Source: Ramlibacter rhizophilus
Lineage (GTDB): Bacteria; Pseudomonadota; Gammaproteobacteria; Burkholderiales; Burkholderiaceae_C
Assembly (NCBI RefSeq): GCF_004681965.1
Contig: NZ_SMLL01000003.1
Span: 186,001-250,000 of the forward strand
Reading direction: 5' to 3'
Length of the DNA: 64,000 nucleotides
A model generated the notes under the pieces. The model was not told the origin of the DNA. It did no database searches and saw only the letters and a list, made by a program, of their open reading frames with translations. Made by a program: the position numbers and the translations under genes. Shown here piece by piece: positions 36,254-44,583 of the stretch. Position 1 is the first letter of the stretch; each line of letters opens with the position of its first letter.

Positions 36254-37287
36254 CGCTTGGCGGGGGGCAGCACGTTGAGTTCGGCCTTGGCGGGCAGGAA
36301 GGAGCCGTTCCACACCACGTCCGGGTTGACGCGGGTCTTGGTGCCGAAGGCATCCGACACCTGCGAGGCCATCAGCGACAGGCGGCCCGGATTGAGCTGG
36401 CCGAAGCCTTCGGCGCGCGCGTCGGGGCTGGCGATGACGGAGTCGATGGCCAGCTTCAGGCGGCGCGTCTCCAGCTCGGTGTTGATGATGCCGTCACGCT
36501 GCTTGACGTACTGGATGGCCGCCTCGGGGTTGGCCATGACGTCCTTGGCGCCCTTGGCGAAGGCCGAGAGGAAGGCTTTGACGGCCTGCGGCTTCTCCTG
36601 CAGGAACTTGGGGTTGGCAATGATGACGTTGCCGTACAGCTTCACGCCGTACTCGGGGTAGGGCAGCACCACCACGTCCTGCGGCTTGACGCCGCGCGCC
36701 TCCAGGTTCAGGAGCGAGGTGAAGGTGAAGCCAGTGATGGCGTCCACGTCGCCACGGGCCAGCATGGTCTCGCGCAGCGGCGGGTCCATGGCGGTCCAGG
36801 TCACGTTGCCGATGTTGTTGGCCTTCTGGAAGATGGGGAACGCGCGGCGGCCGGCGTCGAACACCGGCGCGCCCATCTTCTTGCCGGCCAGGTCGCCCGG
36901 CTTGGTGATGCCGGACTTCTTCAGCGCCATCACGGAGGCGGGCGTGTTGTTGTAGACCACCATGACGGCCACCGGCTTGTTCGGTGCGTCGGGGTTGTTG
37001 GCGTGGAACTCCATCAGCGCGGCCAGGTCCGCGAAGCCCATGTCGTAGGTGCCGGAGGCCACGCGCGTGACGGCGCCGCCCGAGCCGTTGCCGGCGTCCA
37101 CCGTCACGTCCAGGCCGGCATCCTTGAAGTAGCCCTTGGCCACGGGGGTGAGGAACAAGGCCGCGGGACCCTCGAAGCGCCAGTCGAGCTGGAACTTCAC
37201 GGGGGTGAGCGACTGGGCATGGGCCAGGCCCAGCCCGGTGGTGAGGGCCAGGGCGGCGGCGGTCTTGAGGAAGGTCCTCTTGGTCAT
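36250..37287 (-). CDS. ABC transporter substrate-binding protein (NMT1/THI5-like)
   Basis: This 345-residue periplasmic binding protein has a signal peptide (KTAAALALTTGLGLAHAQ). The NMT1/SsuA-like fold is indicated by KFQLDWRFEGPAALFLTP near the mature N-terminus and MGFADLAALMEFHAN. The family binds pyrimidine precursors, sulfonates, riboflavin or aromatic acids; LDWRFEGP resembles the pyrimidine/purine-type members more than taurine binders. The location next to the allantoin operon suggests import of a nitrogen heterocycle or ureide, which is inference. It is the first gene of its operon. Confidence 0.88.
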   Translation of the reverse strand: MTKRTFLKTAAALALTTGLGLAHAQSLTPVKFQLDWRFEGPAALFLTPVAKGYFKDAGLDVTVDAGNGSGGAVTRVASGTYDMGFADLAALMEFHANNPDAPNKPVAVMVVYNNTPASVMALKKSGITKPGDLAGKKMGAPVFDAGRRAFPIFQKANNIGNVTWTAMDPPLRETMLARGDVDAITGFTFTSLLNLEARGVKPQDVVVLPYPEYGVKLYGNVIIANPKFLQEKPQAVKAFLSAFAKGAKDVMANPEAAIQYVKQRDGIINTELETRRLKLAIDSVIASPDARAEGFGQLNPGRLSLMASQVSDAFGTKTRVNPDVVWNGSFLPAKAELNVLPPAKR

Positions 37288-37667
37288 GTAGGGATCTCCA
37301 GGGTGTCCAAAGTTGTACGGGGTGCCGGAAGCAAGATCGGTGCCGCCTGCGCGGCCGTAGAGCGGGCCGGCCGATTCTCGCCGCTGTGCCGCCAGGGCGC
37401 ACCCGAGGAACCCCCGATCCCGTGCGCCGGGTCGGCAGCAGGCCGCTGCGCGCCGCAGCGGGCAGGTCCGCCGCAGAGGTAGGGCCTATCTGACGGTGCC
37501 ACGAGCCAAGCGCGCACGGTGAGCCCTTGCCCCCGACTACGCCCGCGCTTGGACCGCAAAACCATATTGCTTCCACCGGCTGCCGGTTCAGGCGGCGGGG
37601 GGTCGGGGCGCCGGGCCCTGGCAGCTCTCAGCAACGACACGCCATTGGCGTAACAAGGAGTGTGACG
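37288..37667. other. Divergent intergenic region
   Basis: About 380 bases between the ABC binding protein (minus) and the GlsB-like gene (plus). It must hold both promoters. I see GC-rich inverted repeats (GGCCGTAGAGCGGGCCGGCC near 37364 and GGCAGCAGGCCGCTGCGCG near 37431) but no clear -35/-10 pair, operator or gene. A good AAGGAG site precedes the plus-strand gene. Confidence 0.4.
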
Positions 37668-37934
37668 ATGAATTTTCTTATCTGGCTCATCATCGGTGGC
37701 ATCGTGGGTTGGCTCGCCAGCCTCATCATGCGAACGGATGCCAATCAGGGCATCCTGCTGAACGTGGTCGTCGGCATCGTCGGCGCGTTCATCGGCGGCT
37801 TGGTCATCTCGCCGTTGGTGGGCGTGGGCACGATCAACGATGGCATCAGCATCGCCTCGGTGCTCGTGTCGCTGGTTGGCGCCATCATCCTGCTGGCCAT
37901 CGTCAACCTGTTCCGCCGCGGTCGCGTCCGCTAA
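37668..37934 (+). CDS. GlsB/YeaQ/YmgE-family small membrane protein
   Basis: This 88-residue integral membrane protein has three hydrophobic segments with the family GG-containing pattern: FLIWLIIGGIVGWLASLIMR, then NVVVGIVGAFIGG, then ISIASVLVSLVGAIILLAIV, ending in a basic NLFRRGRVR. The family is known as transglycosylase-associated or general-stress membrane proteins of uncertain mechanism. It has an AAGGAG Shine-Dalgarno and stands alone; a strong terminator follows at 38038. Confidence 0.9.
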   Translation: MNFLIWLIIGGIVGWLASLIMRTDANQGILLNVVVGIVGAFIGGLVISPLVGVGTINDGISIASVLVSLVGAIILLAIVNLFRRGRVR

Positions 37935-38037
37935 GACAGCGGACGCACGGCGCCCGCGCGCCGGGTGAGGCACGCGGGTCTGCCACCGCCTGCGCCCTCC
38001 CCCCGGGGCGCGGGCGTTTGCCTTGGTCCCGGTGACA

Positions 38038-38073
38038 CAGGATCGGCGCCCTCGCGGGCGCCGATCCTGTTTT
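38038..38073 (+). terminator. Rho-independent terminator
   Basis: A perfect 14-bp stem (CAGGATCGGCGCCC with GGGCGCCGATCCTG) around a TCGC loop is followed by TTTT. It ends the 37668 transcript and lies 12 bases from the convergent M20 hydrolase gene. There is no T-run on the minus side. Confidence 0.9.
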
Positions 38074-38084
38074 CAGCTTCGATT

Positions 38085-39320
38085 TCAGGAGAGCAGGTCC
38101 CGCAAGGCGCGCGCAATGACCCGGGTCGCGCGCCGCAGGTCGTCGAGTTCGAGCCGCTCGTCGGCGCGCTTGGCGTGCGACTCCAGCACCGTCCGTGGCC
38201 CGGCGCCGTAGATTACGCCGGGAATGCCCGCTTCCCCGTAGAGCCGAACGTCCGTGTAAAGCGGCGTCCCCATGGCGGGGATCGGCTGGCCGAAGACCTG
38301 CTGCCCGTGCCGCTGCAGCGCCTCCACCAGCGGCCGGTTGCCGTCCAGCGGCTTGAGGGCACGCGCCAGCAGCAGGCGCTTGACCTCCACCCGGATGCCC
38401 GCCTGCGCACCAGCGGCATCGTCGATGACGCGGCGGATCTCGGCCTCCACCTGCACCGGGTCCTCCTCGGGGATCATGCGGCGGTCCAGCTTGAACACGA
38501 CCTTGCCCGGCACGACGTTGGTGTTGGTGCCGCCTTCGATGCGGCCCACGTTGAGGTAAGGGTGCTTGATACCCGGCACTTGCGAGAGCACCTGCCGGTA
38601 GCGCACGTTCTGCGCATACAGCGCGTTGAGGATGCCCACGGCGCCCTGCATCGCGTCGATGCCGGTGTCGGGCACCGCCGCGTGCGCCATGCGGCCGTGC
38701 ACCGTCACCTCCATCTGCAGGCAGCCGTTGTGCGCGGTGACCACCTCGTAGCTGAAGCCGGCCGCGATCATCAGGTCGGGTTTCGTGAGGCCCTGGCGCA
38801 GCAGCCAGCCGGGACCGAGCTCGCCACCGAATTCCTCGTCGTAGGTGAAATGCAGTTCCACCCCGCCGCGCAGGGGCGCGCCCAGGGCGTCCAGCGCCCG
38901 CAGCGCGAAGGTGAAGCTGGCGAAGTCGCTCTTGCTCACGGCGGCGGCGCGGCCGTACAGGCGCCCGTCCTCGATGTCGGCGCCGTAGGGGTCGTGCGTC
39001 CAGCCTTCGCCGGGCGGCACCACGTCGCCGTGGGCATTGAGCGCGATGACGGGGCCCTCGCCCCAGCGGCGGCGCACGATCAGGTTGGTGATGGACTCCA
39101 TGCCCGCGGCGCGCACCTCGGCCTCGGGCACGGGGTGCTTCTCGGCCACGAGGCCCATGCCTTCGAGCAGTTGCGCGGTGCGCTCGGCGTGCGGCGCGTT
39201 GTTGCCCGGAGGCGTGTCGGTGGGAACGCGCACCAGCTCCTGCAGGAAGCGCACTTCCTCGTCGAAATGGGCGTCGATCCAGGCGTCCAGGCGCTCGGGG
39301 TCGGGGGTGCTCGGGTTCAC
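38085..39320 (-). CDS. M20-family metallohydrolase (ArgE/DapE-like deacylase)
   Basis: This 411-residue dinuclear zinc hydrolase has the metal-site motifs ALNAHGDVVPPG, FTYDEEFGGELG and the C-terminal SHAKRADE, plus the lid-domain block HGRMAHAAVPDTG. By fold it removes an acyl or carbamoyl group from an amino compound. It starts with GTG overlapping the allC-fusion stop (GTGA) and is the last gene of gntR-puuE-uraD/allC-M20. The operon position suggests a late step in ureide breakdown, such as ureidoglycolate or ureidoglycine hydrolysis, or processing of the compound imported by the neighbouring ABC transporter. The annotation as deacylase is firm, the substrate is not. Confidence 0.88.
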   Translation of the reverse strand: MNPSTPDPERLDAWIDAHFDEEVRFLQELVRVPTDTPPGNNAPHAERTAQLLEGMGLVAEKHPVPEAEVRAAGMESITNLIVRRRWGEGPVIALNAHGDVVPPGEGWTHDPYGADIEDGRLYGRAAAVSKSDFASFTFALRALDALGAPLRGGVELHFTYDEEFGGELGPGWLLRQGLTKPDLMIAAGFSYEVVTAHNGCLQMEVTVHGRMAHAAVPDTGIDAMQGAVGILNALYAQNVRYRQVLSQVPGIKHPYLNVGRIEGGTNTNVVPGKVVFKLDRRMIPEEDPVQVEAEIRRVIDDAAGAQAGIRVEVKRLLLARALKPLDGNRPLVEALQRHGQQVFGQPIPAMGTPLYTDVRLYGEAGIPGVIYGAGPRTVLESHAKRADERLELDDLRRATRVIARALRDLLS

Positions 39321-41107
39321 GCGGCCTTCTCCTCCAGGTGGTCCAGCAAGTGCGCGAAGGCGCGCACCGCCAGTTCGATGTCGTCGCTGGTGGTGCTCTC
39401 CAGCGGGTTGTGGCTGATGCCCGAGTTCTGCCCGCGCACGAAGAGCATGGCCTGCGGCATCACTTCGTGCAGCTTCATCGCGTCGTGCCCGGCCCCGCTG
39501 GGCATGCGGTGCAGCGGCACGCCCAGGGCCTGCACCGCGCGCTCCCAGCGCGCCTGCCAGGCGGGGGCGCTGGGCGCGGCGGCCGCGCGCATGCTTTCCT
39601 CGTGCGTGCAGCGCGTGCCGCGGCGGGCGCAGATGGCGCCGATCTCGGACAGCACGTCGGCCAGCAGCGCGTCGCGCTGCGCGTCCTTCGGCGCGCGCAG
39701 GTCGAGCGAAAAGCTGCAGCGCCCCGGCACCACGTTGATCGAGCCGCCCGGCACCTGCAGCAGGCCCACCGTGCCCACCGAGTCGCCGTCGCGCGCGGCG
39801 CGCCGTTCCACGTAGGTGATGACCTCGGCGACGGCGACGGCCGCGTCCTGGCGCCGGTCCATGGGCGTGGTGCCGGCGTGGCTGGCCATGCCGCGCATCT
39901 CGCACAGGAGCCGCACGCCGCCGTTGATGGAGGTGACCACGCCCAGCGGAACGTCCAGCTCGCTCAGCACCGGGCCCTGCTCGATGTGCACTTCCACGAA
40001 GCCCAGGTAGCGGGCCGGATCGCGCCGCAGCGCGCCGATGGCTTCCAGCGTGGCCGGCAGGCCCGCCGCGCGCATGGCCTCGCGCATGGTGATGCCGTCC
40101 GCGTCCTTCTGGTCCAGCCAGGCGGGGTCGAACTGCCCGATCAGCGAGCCCGAGCCGAGGAAGGTGGCCTTGTAGCGTTGGCCCTCTTCCTCCGCGAAGG
40201 CCACCACCTCGATGCCGTGGCGCAGGCGCCGGCCCGCGCGCGCGAGTTCGCCCACGCAGGCCATGGGCACGAAGATGCCCAGGCGGCCGTCGTAGCGGCC
40301 GCCGTTGCGCACGGTGTCGTAGTGCGAGCCGGTGAGAAGGCGGGGCGCGTCGGCGTCGCTGCCGTGGTAGATGCCCACGACGTTGCCGACCGCATCGATG
40401 CTCACTTCGTCGAAGCCGCAGGCGCGCATCTCGCGCTGGATGAAGGCAGCGGCCTGGCGGTGCGCCTCGGTCAGGTAGGTGACGGTGAGTTGTCCCTGCT
40501 CCTTGAAGCCCGGGTCGCTGAACTGCGCGAGCGCCTCCTGCCAGTCCCACACCCGCTCCCCCAGCGCAGGGGCGACGCCGAACTTGTCGTTCAGCCGGAT
40601 CTCGGCGATGCGGTGGATGTTGCGCAGGCACTCGGCGCGTTCGAAGTCAGGCGGGTTCTCCAGCCGGCGCTCGAAGGCCTCGATGATCTGTGTGCGGGTC
40701 AGGCCCGTGCCGCGCGGGCCGCGCACGGCCAGGATGAAGGGGAAGCCGAACTTCGCGTTGTAGGCGGTGTTCAGCCGCTGCAGCGTGTCGAACTCCTCGG
40801 GCGTGCAGTTCGTCAGGCCCGCGCGGCTCTGTTCGTCGGTCGACTCGGCCGTGAGGCTCTTGCTCACCATCGCCTTGCCGGCCAGTTCCGGGTGGGCGCG
40901 GATCAGTGCCAGTTGCCGGTCCACGTCCGCCTCGGCCACCACCCGGGCGGCCGCGTGCTTGAGCGCGGCCAGCGAAGCGAAGGGCCGCTGCGCCATAGCG
41001 GTCTCCACGATCCAGGGCGAGTGCTCGTAGAGGCCATCGAGCAGGCGGGCCGCCTCCTCGGGCGGGGCGGCGTTGAGTTGCTCCAGGGTCAGGGGCATGG
41101 CGTTCAT
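39317..41107 (-). CDS. OHCU decarboxylase-allantoate amidohydrolase fusion (UraD-AllC)
   Basis: This 596-residue bifunctional enzyme has two domains. Residues about 1-170 are OHCU decarboxylase, with the catalytic LIRAHPELAGKAM (His/Glu) and YNAKFGFPFILAVRG blocks; it forms S-allantoin. Residues about 185-590 are an M20 allantoate amidohydrolase, with GSHYDTVRNGGRYDG, AFAEEEGQRY, FVEVHIEQGP and GAGHDAMKLHEVMP; it hydrolyses allantoate to ureidoglycine, ammonia and CO2. The allantoinase acting between these two steps is the adjacent puuE. The ATG at 41107 overlaps the puuE stop. The fusion is established in several proteobacteria. Confidence 0.93.
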   Translation of the reverse strand: MNAMPLTLEQLNAAPPEEAARLLDGLYEHSPWIVETAMAQRPFASLAALKHAAARVVAEADVDRQLALIRAHPELAGKAMVSKSLTAESTDEQSRAGLTNCTPEEFDTLQRLNTAYNAKFGFPFILAVRGPRGTGLTRTQIIEAFERRLENPPDFERAECLRNIHRIAEIRLNDKFGVAPALGERVWDWQEALAQFSDPGFKEQGQLTVTYLTEAHRQAAAFIQREMRACGFDEVSIDAVGNVVGIYHGSDADAPRLLTGSHYDTVRNGGRYDGRLGIFVPMACVGELARAGRRLRHGIEVVAFAEEEGQRYKATFLGSGSLIGQFDPAWLDQKDADGITMREAMRAAGLPATLEAIGALRRDPARYLGFVEVHIEQGPVLSELDVPLGVVTSINGGVRLLCEMRGMASHAGTTPMDRRQDAAVAVAEVITYVERRAARDGDSVGTVGLLQVPGGSINVVPGRCSFSLDLRAPKDAQRDALLADVLSEIGAICARRGTRCTHEESMRAAAAPSAPAWQARWERAVQALGVPLHRMPSGAGHDAMKLHEVMPQAMLFVRGQNSGISHNPLESTTSDDIELAVRAFAHLLDHLEEKAA

Positions 41108-42039
41108 CCGGTGTAGGGGTGGACTTGCTTCCAGTGGCGCGCGATGTCGATGCGCCGGCACACCCACACGCGGTCGTGGCGAGCGATGTGGTCCAGGAAG
41201 CGCTGCAGCGCGACGATGCGGCCCGGCCGCCCGAGCAGGCGGCAATGCATGCCCACGCTCATCATCTTCGGGGCTTGGTCGCCTTCGGCGTAGAGCGCAT
41301 CGAAGCTGTCGCGCAGGTACTCGAAGAAGGGATCGGCGTGCGAGAAGCCCTGGGGCAGGGAAAAGCGCATGTCGTTGCAGTCGAGCGTGTAGGGCACCAC
41401 CAGGTGGGGCACGACCTGGCCGTCGGTGCGGCGCACCTTCATCCAGAAGGGGAGGTCGTCGCCGTAGTAGTCGCTGTCGTACTCGAAGCCGCCGTGGTCC
41501 ACCACCAGGCGGCGCGTGTTGGGGCTGTCGCGGCCCGTGTACCAGCCCAGCGGCCGCTCGCCGGTGAGCTCCTCGATGATCTGCATGCCGATGCGCAGGT
41601 GCTCGCGCTCGGTGGCCTCGTCCATGTTCTGGTAGTGGATCCAGCGCCAGCCGTGGCAAGCGATCTCGTGGCCGGCTTCCTTGAACGCGGCGCTGAGTTC
41701 GGGATGGCGCTGCAGGGCCATGGACACGCCGAAGACGGTGAGCGGCAGGCCGCGCCGCTCGAACTCGCGCAGCAGGCGCCACACGCCCACGCGCGAGCCG
41801 TACTCGTAGATGCCTTCCATGCTCAGGTGCCGGTCCGGGTAGCTGGCCGGGTTGAACATCTCCGACAGGAACTGCTCGGATCCCGCGTCGCCGTGCAGGA
41901 CGGCGTTCTCGCCGCCTTCCTCGTAATTGAGCACGAACTGGACCGCCACGCGGGCATTGCCGGGCCACTGCGCGTGGGGCGGATTGCGGCCGTAGCCGAC
42001 GAGGTCGCGAGGGTAGGGGGCGGTGCTGTCGTAGGTCAT
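41104..42039 (-). CDS. puuE: Allantoinase PuuE (polysaccharide-deacetylase fold)
   Basis: PuuE opens the hydantoin ring of allantoin to allantoate and is unrelated to AllB. The 311-residue protein has FVLNYEEGGENAVLHGD, the NodB-type HEIACHGWRWIHYQ metal site, GWYTGRDSPNTRRL and FDYDSDYYGDDLP-like EYDSDYYGDDLP, all diagnostic. It lies 4 bases downstream of the gntR gene and overlaps the uraD/allC fusion, forming one operon. Together they cover OHCU to ureidoglycine. Confidence 0.96.
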   Translation of the reverse strand: MTYDSTAPYPRDLVGYGRNPPHAQWPGNARVAVQFVLNYEEGGENAVLHGDAGSEQFLSEMFNPASYPDRHLSMEGIYEYGSRVGVWRLLREFERRGLPLTVFGVSMALQRHPELSAAFKEAGHEIACHGWRWIHYQNMDEATEREHLRIGMQIIEELTGERPLGWYTGRDSPNTRRLVVDHGGFEYDSDYYGDDLPFWMKVRRTDGQVVPHLVVPYTLDCNDMRFSLPQGFSHADPFFEYLRDSFDALYAEGDQAPKMMSVGMHCRLLGRPGRIVALQRFLDHIARHDRVWVCRRIDIARHWKQVHPYTG

Positions 42040-42043
42040 GGTC

Positions 42044-42709
42044 TCAGGCGGCCAGGGCGTGGGCGATGTCGGAGGCGGGCTGGGGACGGTCGAAGTCCAG
42101 GCTGTCTTCCACGTGCCGCAGGTGCTCCACCATCAGGGCGGCGGCGCGCTCCTCGTCGCGCGCGGCCAGCGCACGCACGATCTGCGCGTGTTCCTCCTGG
42201 GAATGCTCGGCGGCGCCGGCGCGCTGGTACATGAGCGAGATGAGCGAGCTGCGCGACGCCAGCTCGCGCAGGATCTGCGCCAGCACCTCGTTGCCGAGCA
42301 ACTCGGCCATGCGCACGTGGAAGTCGCCCAGGAGTTCGTTGCGCCCGGCCAGGTCACCCTCTTCGGCCGCCGCCTTCTCCCGGGCCATGTGCTCGCGCAG
42401 GGCCTTGATGCGCGACGGCGTGGCCTCGCGCGCGAAAGTGCGGGCCAGCTCCCCCTCCAGCATGCGGCGCACCGCGAAGACTTCGCGCGCCTCCTGCACC
42501 GTGGGGGCCGCGACGAAGGCGCCGCGCGCGGGCTCCAGGGTGACCAGCCGGTTCTGCGAGAGCTGGAACAGCGCCTGCCGCACCAGCGTGCGCGAGACGC
42601 CGAAATGGTCCGCCAGCTTCTGCTCGACCAGCTTGGTGCCCGGCAGCAGCCGGTGTGCCGCGATGGCCCGCGTCAGGGCCTGGGCGATCGTGCTGGTGGT
42701 GGACTCCAT
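42044..42709 (-). CDS. GntR/FCD-family transcriptional regulator of purine catabolism
   Basis: This 221-residue regulator has an N-terminal winged helix (LLPGTKLVEQKLADHFG with SRTLVRQALFQL) and a C-terminal FCD ligand domain whose three metal-binding positions (Asp/His in GDFHVRMAELLGN, His in EEHAQIVRAL, His in MVEHLRHVED) are intact. It precedes puuE by 4 bases and diverges from uraH. The perfect palindrome at 42714-42729, 5 bases upstream of its start, is its probable operator, implying autoregulation and control of uraH. A purine-ring intermediate is the likely effector. Confidence 0.92.
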   Translation of the reverse strand: MESTTSTIAQALTRAIAAHRLLPGTKLVEQKLADHFGVSRTLVRQALFQLSQNRLVTLEPARGAFVAAPTVQEAREVFAVRRMLEGELARTFAREATPSRIKALREHMAREKAAAEEGDLAGRNELLGDFHVRMAELLGNEVLAQILRELASRSSLISLMYQRAGAAEHSQEEHAQIVRALAARDEERAAALMVEHLRHVEDSLDFDRPQPASDIAHALAA

Positions 42710-42713
42710 GCAC

Positions 42714-42729
42714 GAAGTGTATACACTTC
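42714..42729. promoter_or_regulatory. Probable GntR operator (perfect 16-bp palindrome)
   Basis: GAAGTGTATACACTTC reads the same on both strands and lies between the divergent gntR and uraH genes, 28 bases from the uraH ATG. Short AT-cored palindromes with a GTATAC centre are the usual form of FadR/FCD-subfamily GntR sites. A related sequence precedes puuD at 44584. Confidence 0.75.
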
Positions 42730-42757
42730 TGTCCACCAAACCACCACGGGAGAAGCC

Positions 42758-43111
42758 ATGGGATTGAGCACGCACGTGCTGGACACGATGCACGGTACGC
42801 CGGCCGCGGGCATGGGCGTGGAACTCTGGGACCTCGGCGGGGCGCAGCCCCGCCAGCTCAAGCGCTTCACCCTCAACATGGACGGACGCAATCCCGACGG
42901 CCCGCTGTTCGACAACGCGAGCCTGCAGCGCGGGACCTACCGGCTGGTCTTCGACGTGGCGGCCTACTTCCGTTCGCGCGGCGTTGAGCTGCCCGATCCG
43001 CCCTTCCTCGACCGGGTCAGCCTGGACTTCGGCGTGGCGGACACCTCGCAGCACTACCACGTTCCGCTCCTGTGCACCCCGTGGAGCTATTCGACGTACC
43101 GGGGCTCTTAG
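42758..43111 (+). CDS. uraH: 5-Hydroxyisourate hydrolase UraH (HIUase)
   Basis: UraH is a transthyretin-like enzyme that hydrolyses 5-hydroxyisourate to OHCU. The 117-residue protein has the N-terminal LSTHVLDTMHGTPAAGM block (catalytic His), FPEV-equivalent RLVFDVAAYF, the HYHVPLLCTPWSYSTYRGS end with the diagnostic C-terminal YRGS, and the active-site HYHVP. A cytoplasmic location is likely since no signal peptide is seen. A GGGAGAAG Shine-Dalgarno precedes the ATG. It diverges from gntR and shares its operator. Confidence 0.96.
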   Translation: MGLSTHVLDTMHGTPAAGMGVELWDLGGAQPRQLKRFTLNMDGRNPDGPLFDNASLQRGTYRLVFDVAAYFRSRGVELPDPPFLDRVSLDFGVADTSQHYHVPLLCTPWSYSTYRGS

Positions 43112-43127
43112 GGACCCCCACCGAACT

Positions 43128-43155
43128 CCGTTCGGGCTGAGCCTGTCGAAGCCCC
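43128..43155. repeat. Dispersed repeat R2, single arm
   Basis: CCGTTCGGGCTGAGCCTGTC followed by GAAGCCCC, just after uraH. The same core occurs as inverted pairs at 50237-50325 (inside iorA) and 57867-57948. This repeat is widespread in Burkholderiales and related genomes. Confidence 0.75.
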
Positions 43156-43167
43156 CGCGCGGTTTCC

Positions 43168-43716
43168 CTAATCCTGTCCCTCCGTCAACGTATCCAGCTG
43201 GAAGCGGCCGCTCTTGTCCCACAACCACGTGTCCGTGTACGTCACCCGCCCCAGCCGCAGCGGCGTGGGGAAGGGCGCGGCCGCGCGCACCATGCGCTCG
43301 ATCTCGGCCACCACTTCGGGTGCGTGGCGTGGCGCGCGCAGCCAGTTCAGGCGCAGCGGCTGTCCGCGGGCATCCAGGTCCACCTCCAGCACGCCCACGG
43401 CATACAGCATGGGCGGCAGGCGGCCCTTGAAGATGCGCTCGGGCTGCAGGCTGTACAGATGCGTCGCCGCATCGCGGCGGTACTCGCGCGGCGTGCGGGC
43501 AACCGAAGGTCCGGGCGGGCCGGGACGCACGGGGGTGCCGGAAGGCGGTCCGACGGGCGCGACCTGGGCCGGGCTCGTCGGTGCCGGCGGGGGCGGGGGC
43601 ACCGGTGTGGCCACGCTGCCACGCTGCACGGCGGGCGGGGCGCAGGCGGCCAGCAGGCTGGCCAGGGCGCTGGCCAGCAGGGTGTGGAGGCGCCTGGGTC
43701 GGCCGGCTTGTTCCAT
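43168..43716 (-). CDS. Proline-rich lipoprotein with a TonB-C-like domain
   Basis: This 182-residue protein has a lipoprotein signal (LLASALASLLAAC, lipidated Cys near residue 25) and a Pro-rich spacer (VPPPPPAPTSPAQ and similar, residues ~35-75). Its C-terminal domain (~residues 85-182) has FKGRLPPMLYAVGVLEVDLDARGQP, here read in parts (GVLEVDLDARGQ, RMVRAAAPFPTPL), which resembles the energy-transducing TonB C-terminal fold. It is probably anchored in the outer or inner membrane facing the periplasm. It lies convergent to uraH and divergent from xdhC. Confidence 0.75.
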   Translation of the reverse strand: MEQAGRPRRLHTLLASALASLLAACAPPAVQRGSVATPVPPPPPAPTSPAQVAPVGPPSGTPVRPGPPGPSVARTPREYRRDAATHLYSLQPERIFKGRLPPMLYAVGVLEVDLDARGQPLRLNWLRAPRHAPEVVAEIERMVRAAAPFPTPLRLGRVTYTDTWLWDKSGRFQLDTLTEGQD

Positions 43717-43761
43717 GATGTCTCCTGTTGGCCGCGAGCATAGCCGCGGCAACGCGTTCGC

Positions 43762-44571
43762 ATGACCCCGCTGCATCTCTCCTTCGTCGCCGAGCGCCTC
43801 GCGCGCGAGCCCGCCGTGCTCGTCACCGTGGAGCGCAGCGAAGGCTCCGTTCCGCGCGAGGCCGGCACGCACATGGTCGTCTTCGCCGGCGAGGTCGTCG
43901 GCACCATCGGCGGCGGGCAGCTCGAATACCAGGCCATCGCGCAGGCGAAAAGCCGGATCGGCGCCGCCGACGCGCAGGTGCTGCGCTATCCGCTCGGCCC
44001 CACCCTGGGGCAATGCTGCGGAGGGGTGGTCTGGCTGCGCTTCGAGCGGCTGGATGCCGTGGCCCTCGGGGCCTTGTCCGCGCAACTGCGGGAGGCGTTG
44101 CAACCCCTGGCGCTCTTCGGCGGCGGCCATGTCGGCCGCGCCCTGGTGGATGCCCTCGCGCCGCTGCCGTACGCCGTCACCTGGATCGACAGCCGCGAGG
44201 CCATCTTCCCCGCCGAGGTGCCGGCGCACGTGGCCTGCGAACACTCCGACCCGGTGCAGGCGGCCGTGCCCCAGCTCGCGCCGGGCTCGCAGGTGCTGGT
44301 CATGAGCTTCAGCCACGCCGAGGACCTGGACATCGTCGCGGCCTGCCTGCGACGCCGGCGCGAACGCGCCGACCTGCCCTTCATCGGCCTGATCGGAAGC
44401 CGCACCAAATGGCAGACCTTCCGCCACCGGCTGGAGCAGCGCGGGTTCACGCCGGCCGAGCTCGCGCAGGTGACCTGCCCGATCGGCATCCTGGGCATCA
44501 CCGGCAAGGAGCCGGCGGTGATCGCGGCCAGCGTGGCCGCGCAGTTGCTGCTGCTGCGGCCTGCGCGCTGA
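43762..44571 (+). CDS. xdhC: Xanthine dehydrogenase accessory protein XdhC
   Basis: XdhC binds and sulfurates/delivers the molybdenum cofactor to xanthine dehydrogenase. The 269-residue protein has the N-terminal RSEGSVPREAGTHMVV and GTIGGGQLEYQAI blocks, the Moco-binding GPTLGQCCGGVVWL motif, and a C-terminal Rossmann domain (LALFGGGHVGRALVDAL, FIGLIGSRTKWQTF, GKEPAVIAASVAAQ). xdhA/xdhB are not in the window, so the dehydrogenase must be encoded elsewhere. It lies upstream of puuD on the same strand and fits urate production from hypoxanthine/xanthine. Confidence 0.95.
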   Translation: MTPLHLSFVAERLAREPAVLVTVERSEGSVPREAGTHMVVFAGEVVGTIGGGQLEYQAIAQAKSRIGAADAQVLRYPLGPTLGQCCGGVVWLRFERLDAVALGALSAQLREALQPLALFGGGHVGRALVDALAPLPYAVTWIDSREAIFPAEVPAHVACEHSDPVQAAVPQLAPGSQVLVMSFSHAEDLDIVAACLRRRRERADLPFIGLIGSRTKWQTFRHRLEQRGFTPAELAQVTCPIGILGITGKEPAVIAASVAAQLLLLRPAR

Positions 44572-44583
44572 GGGCGGGCGCAC

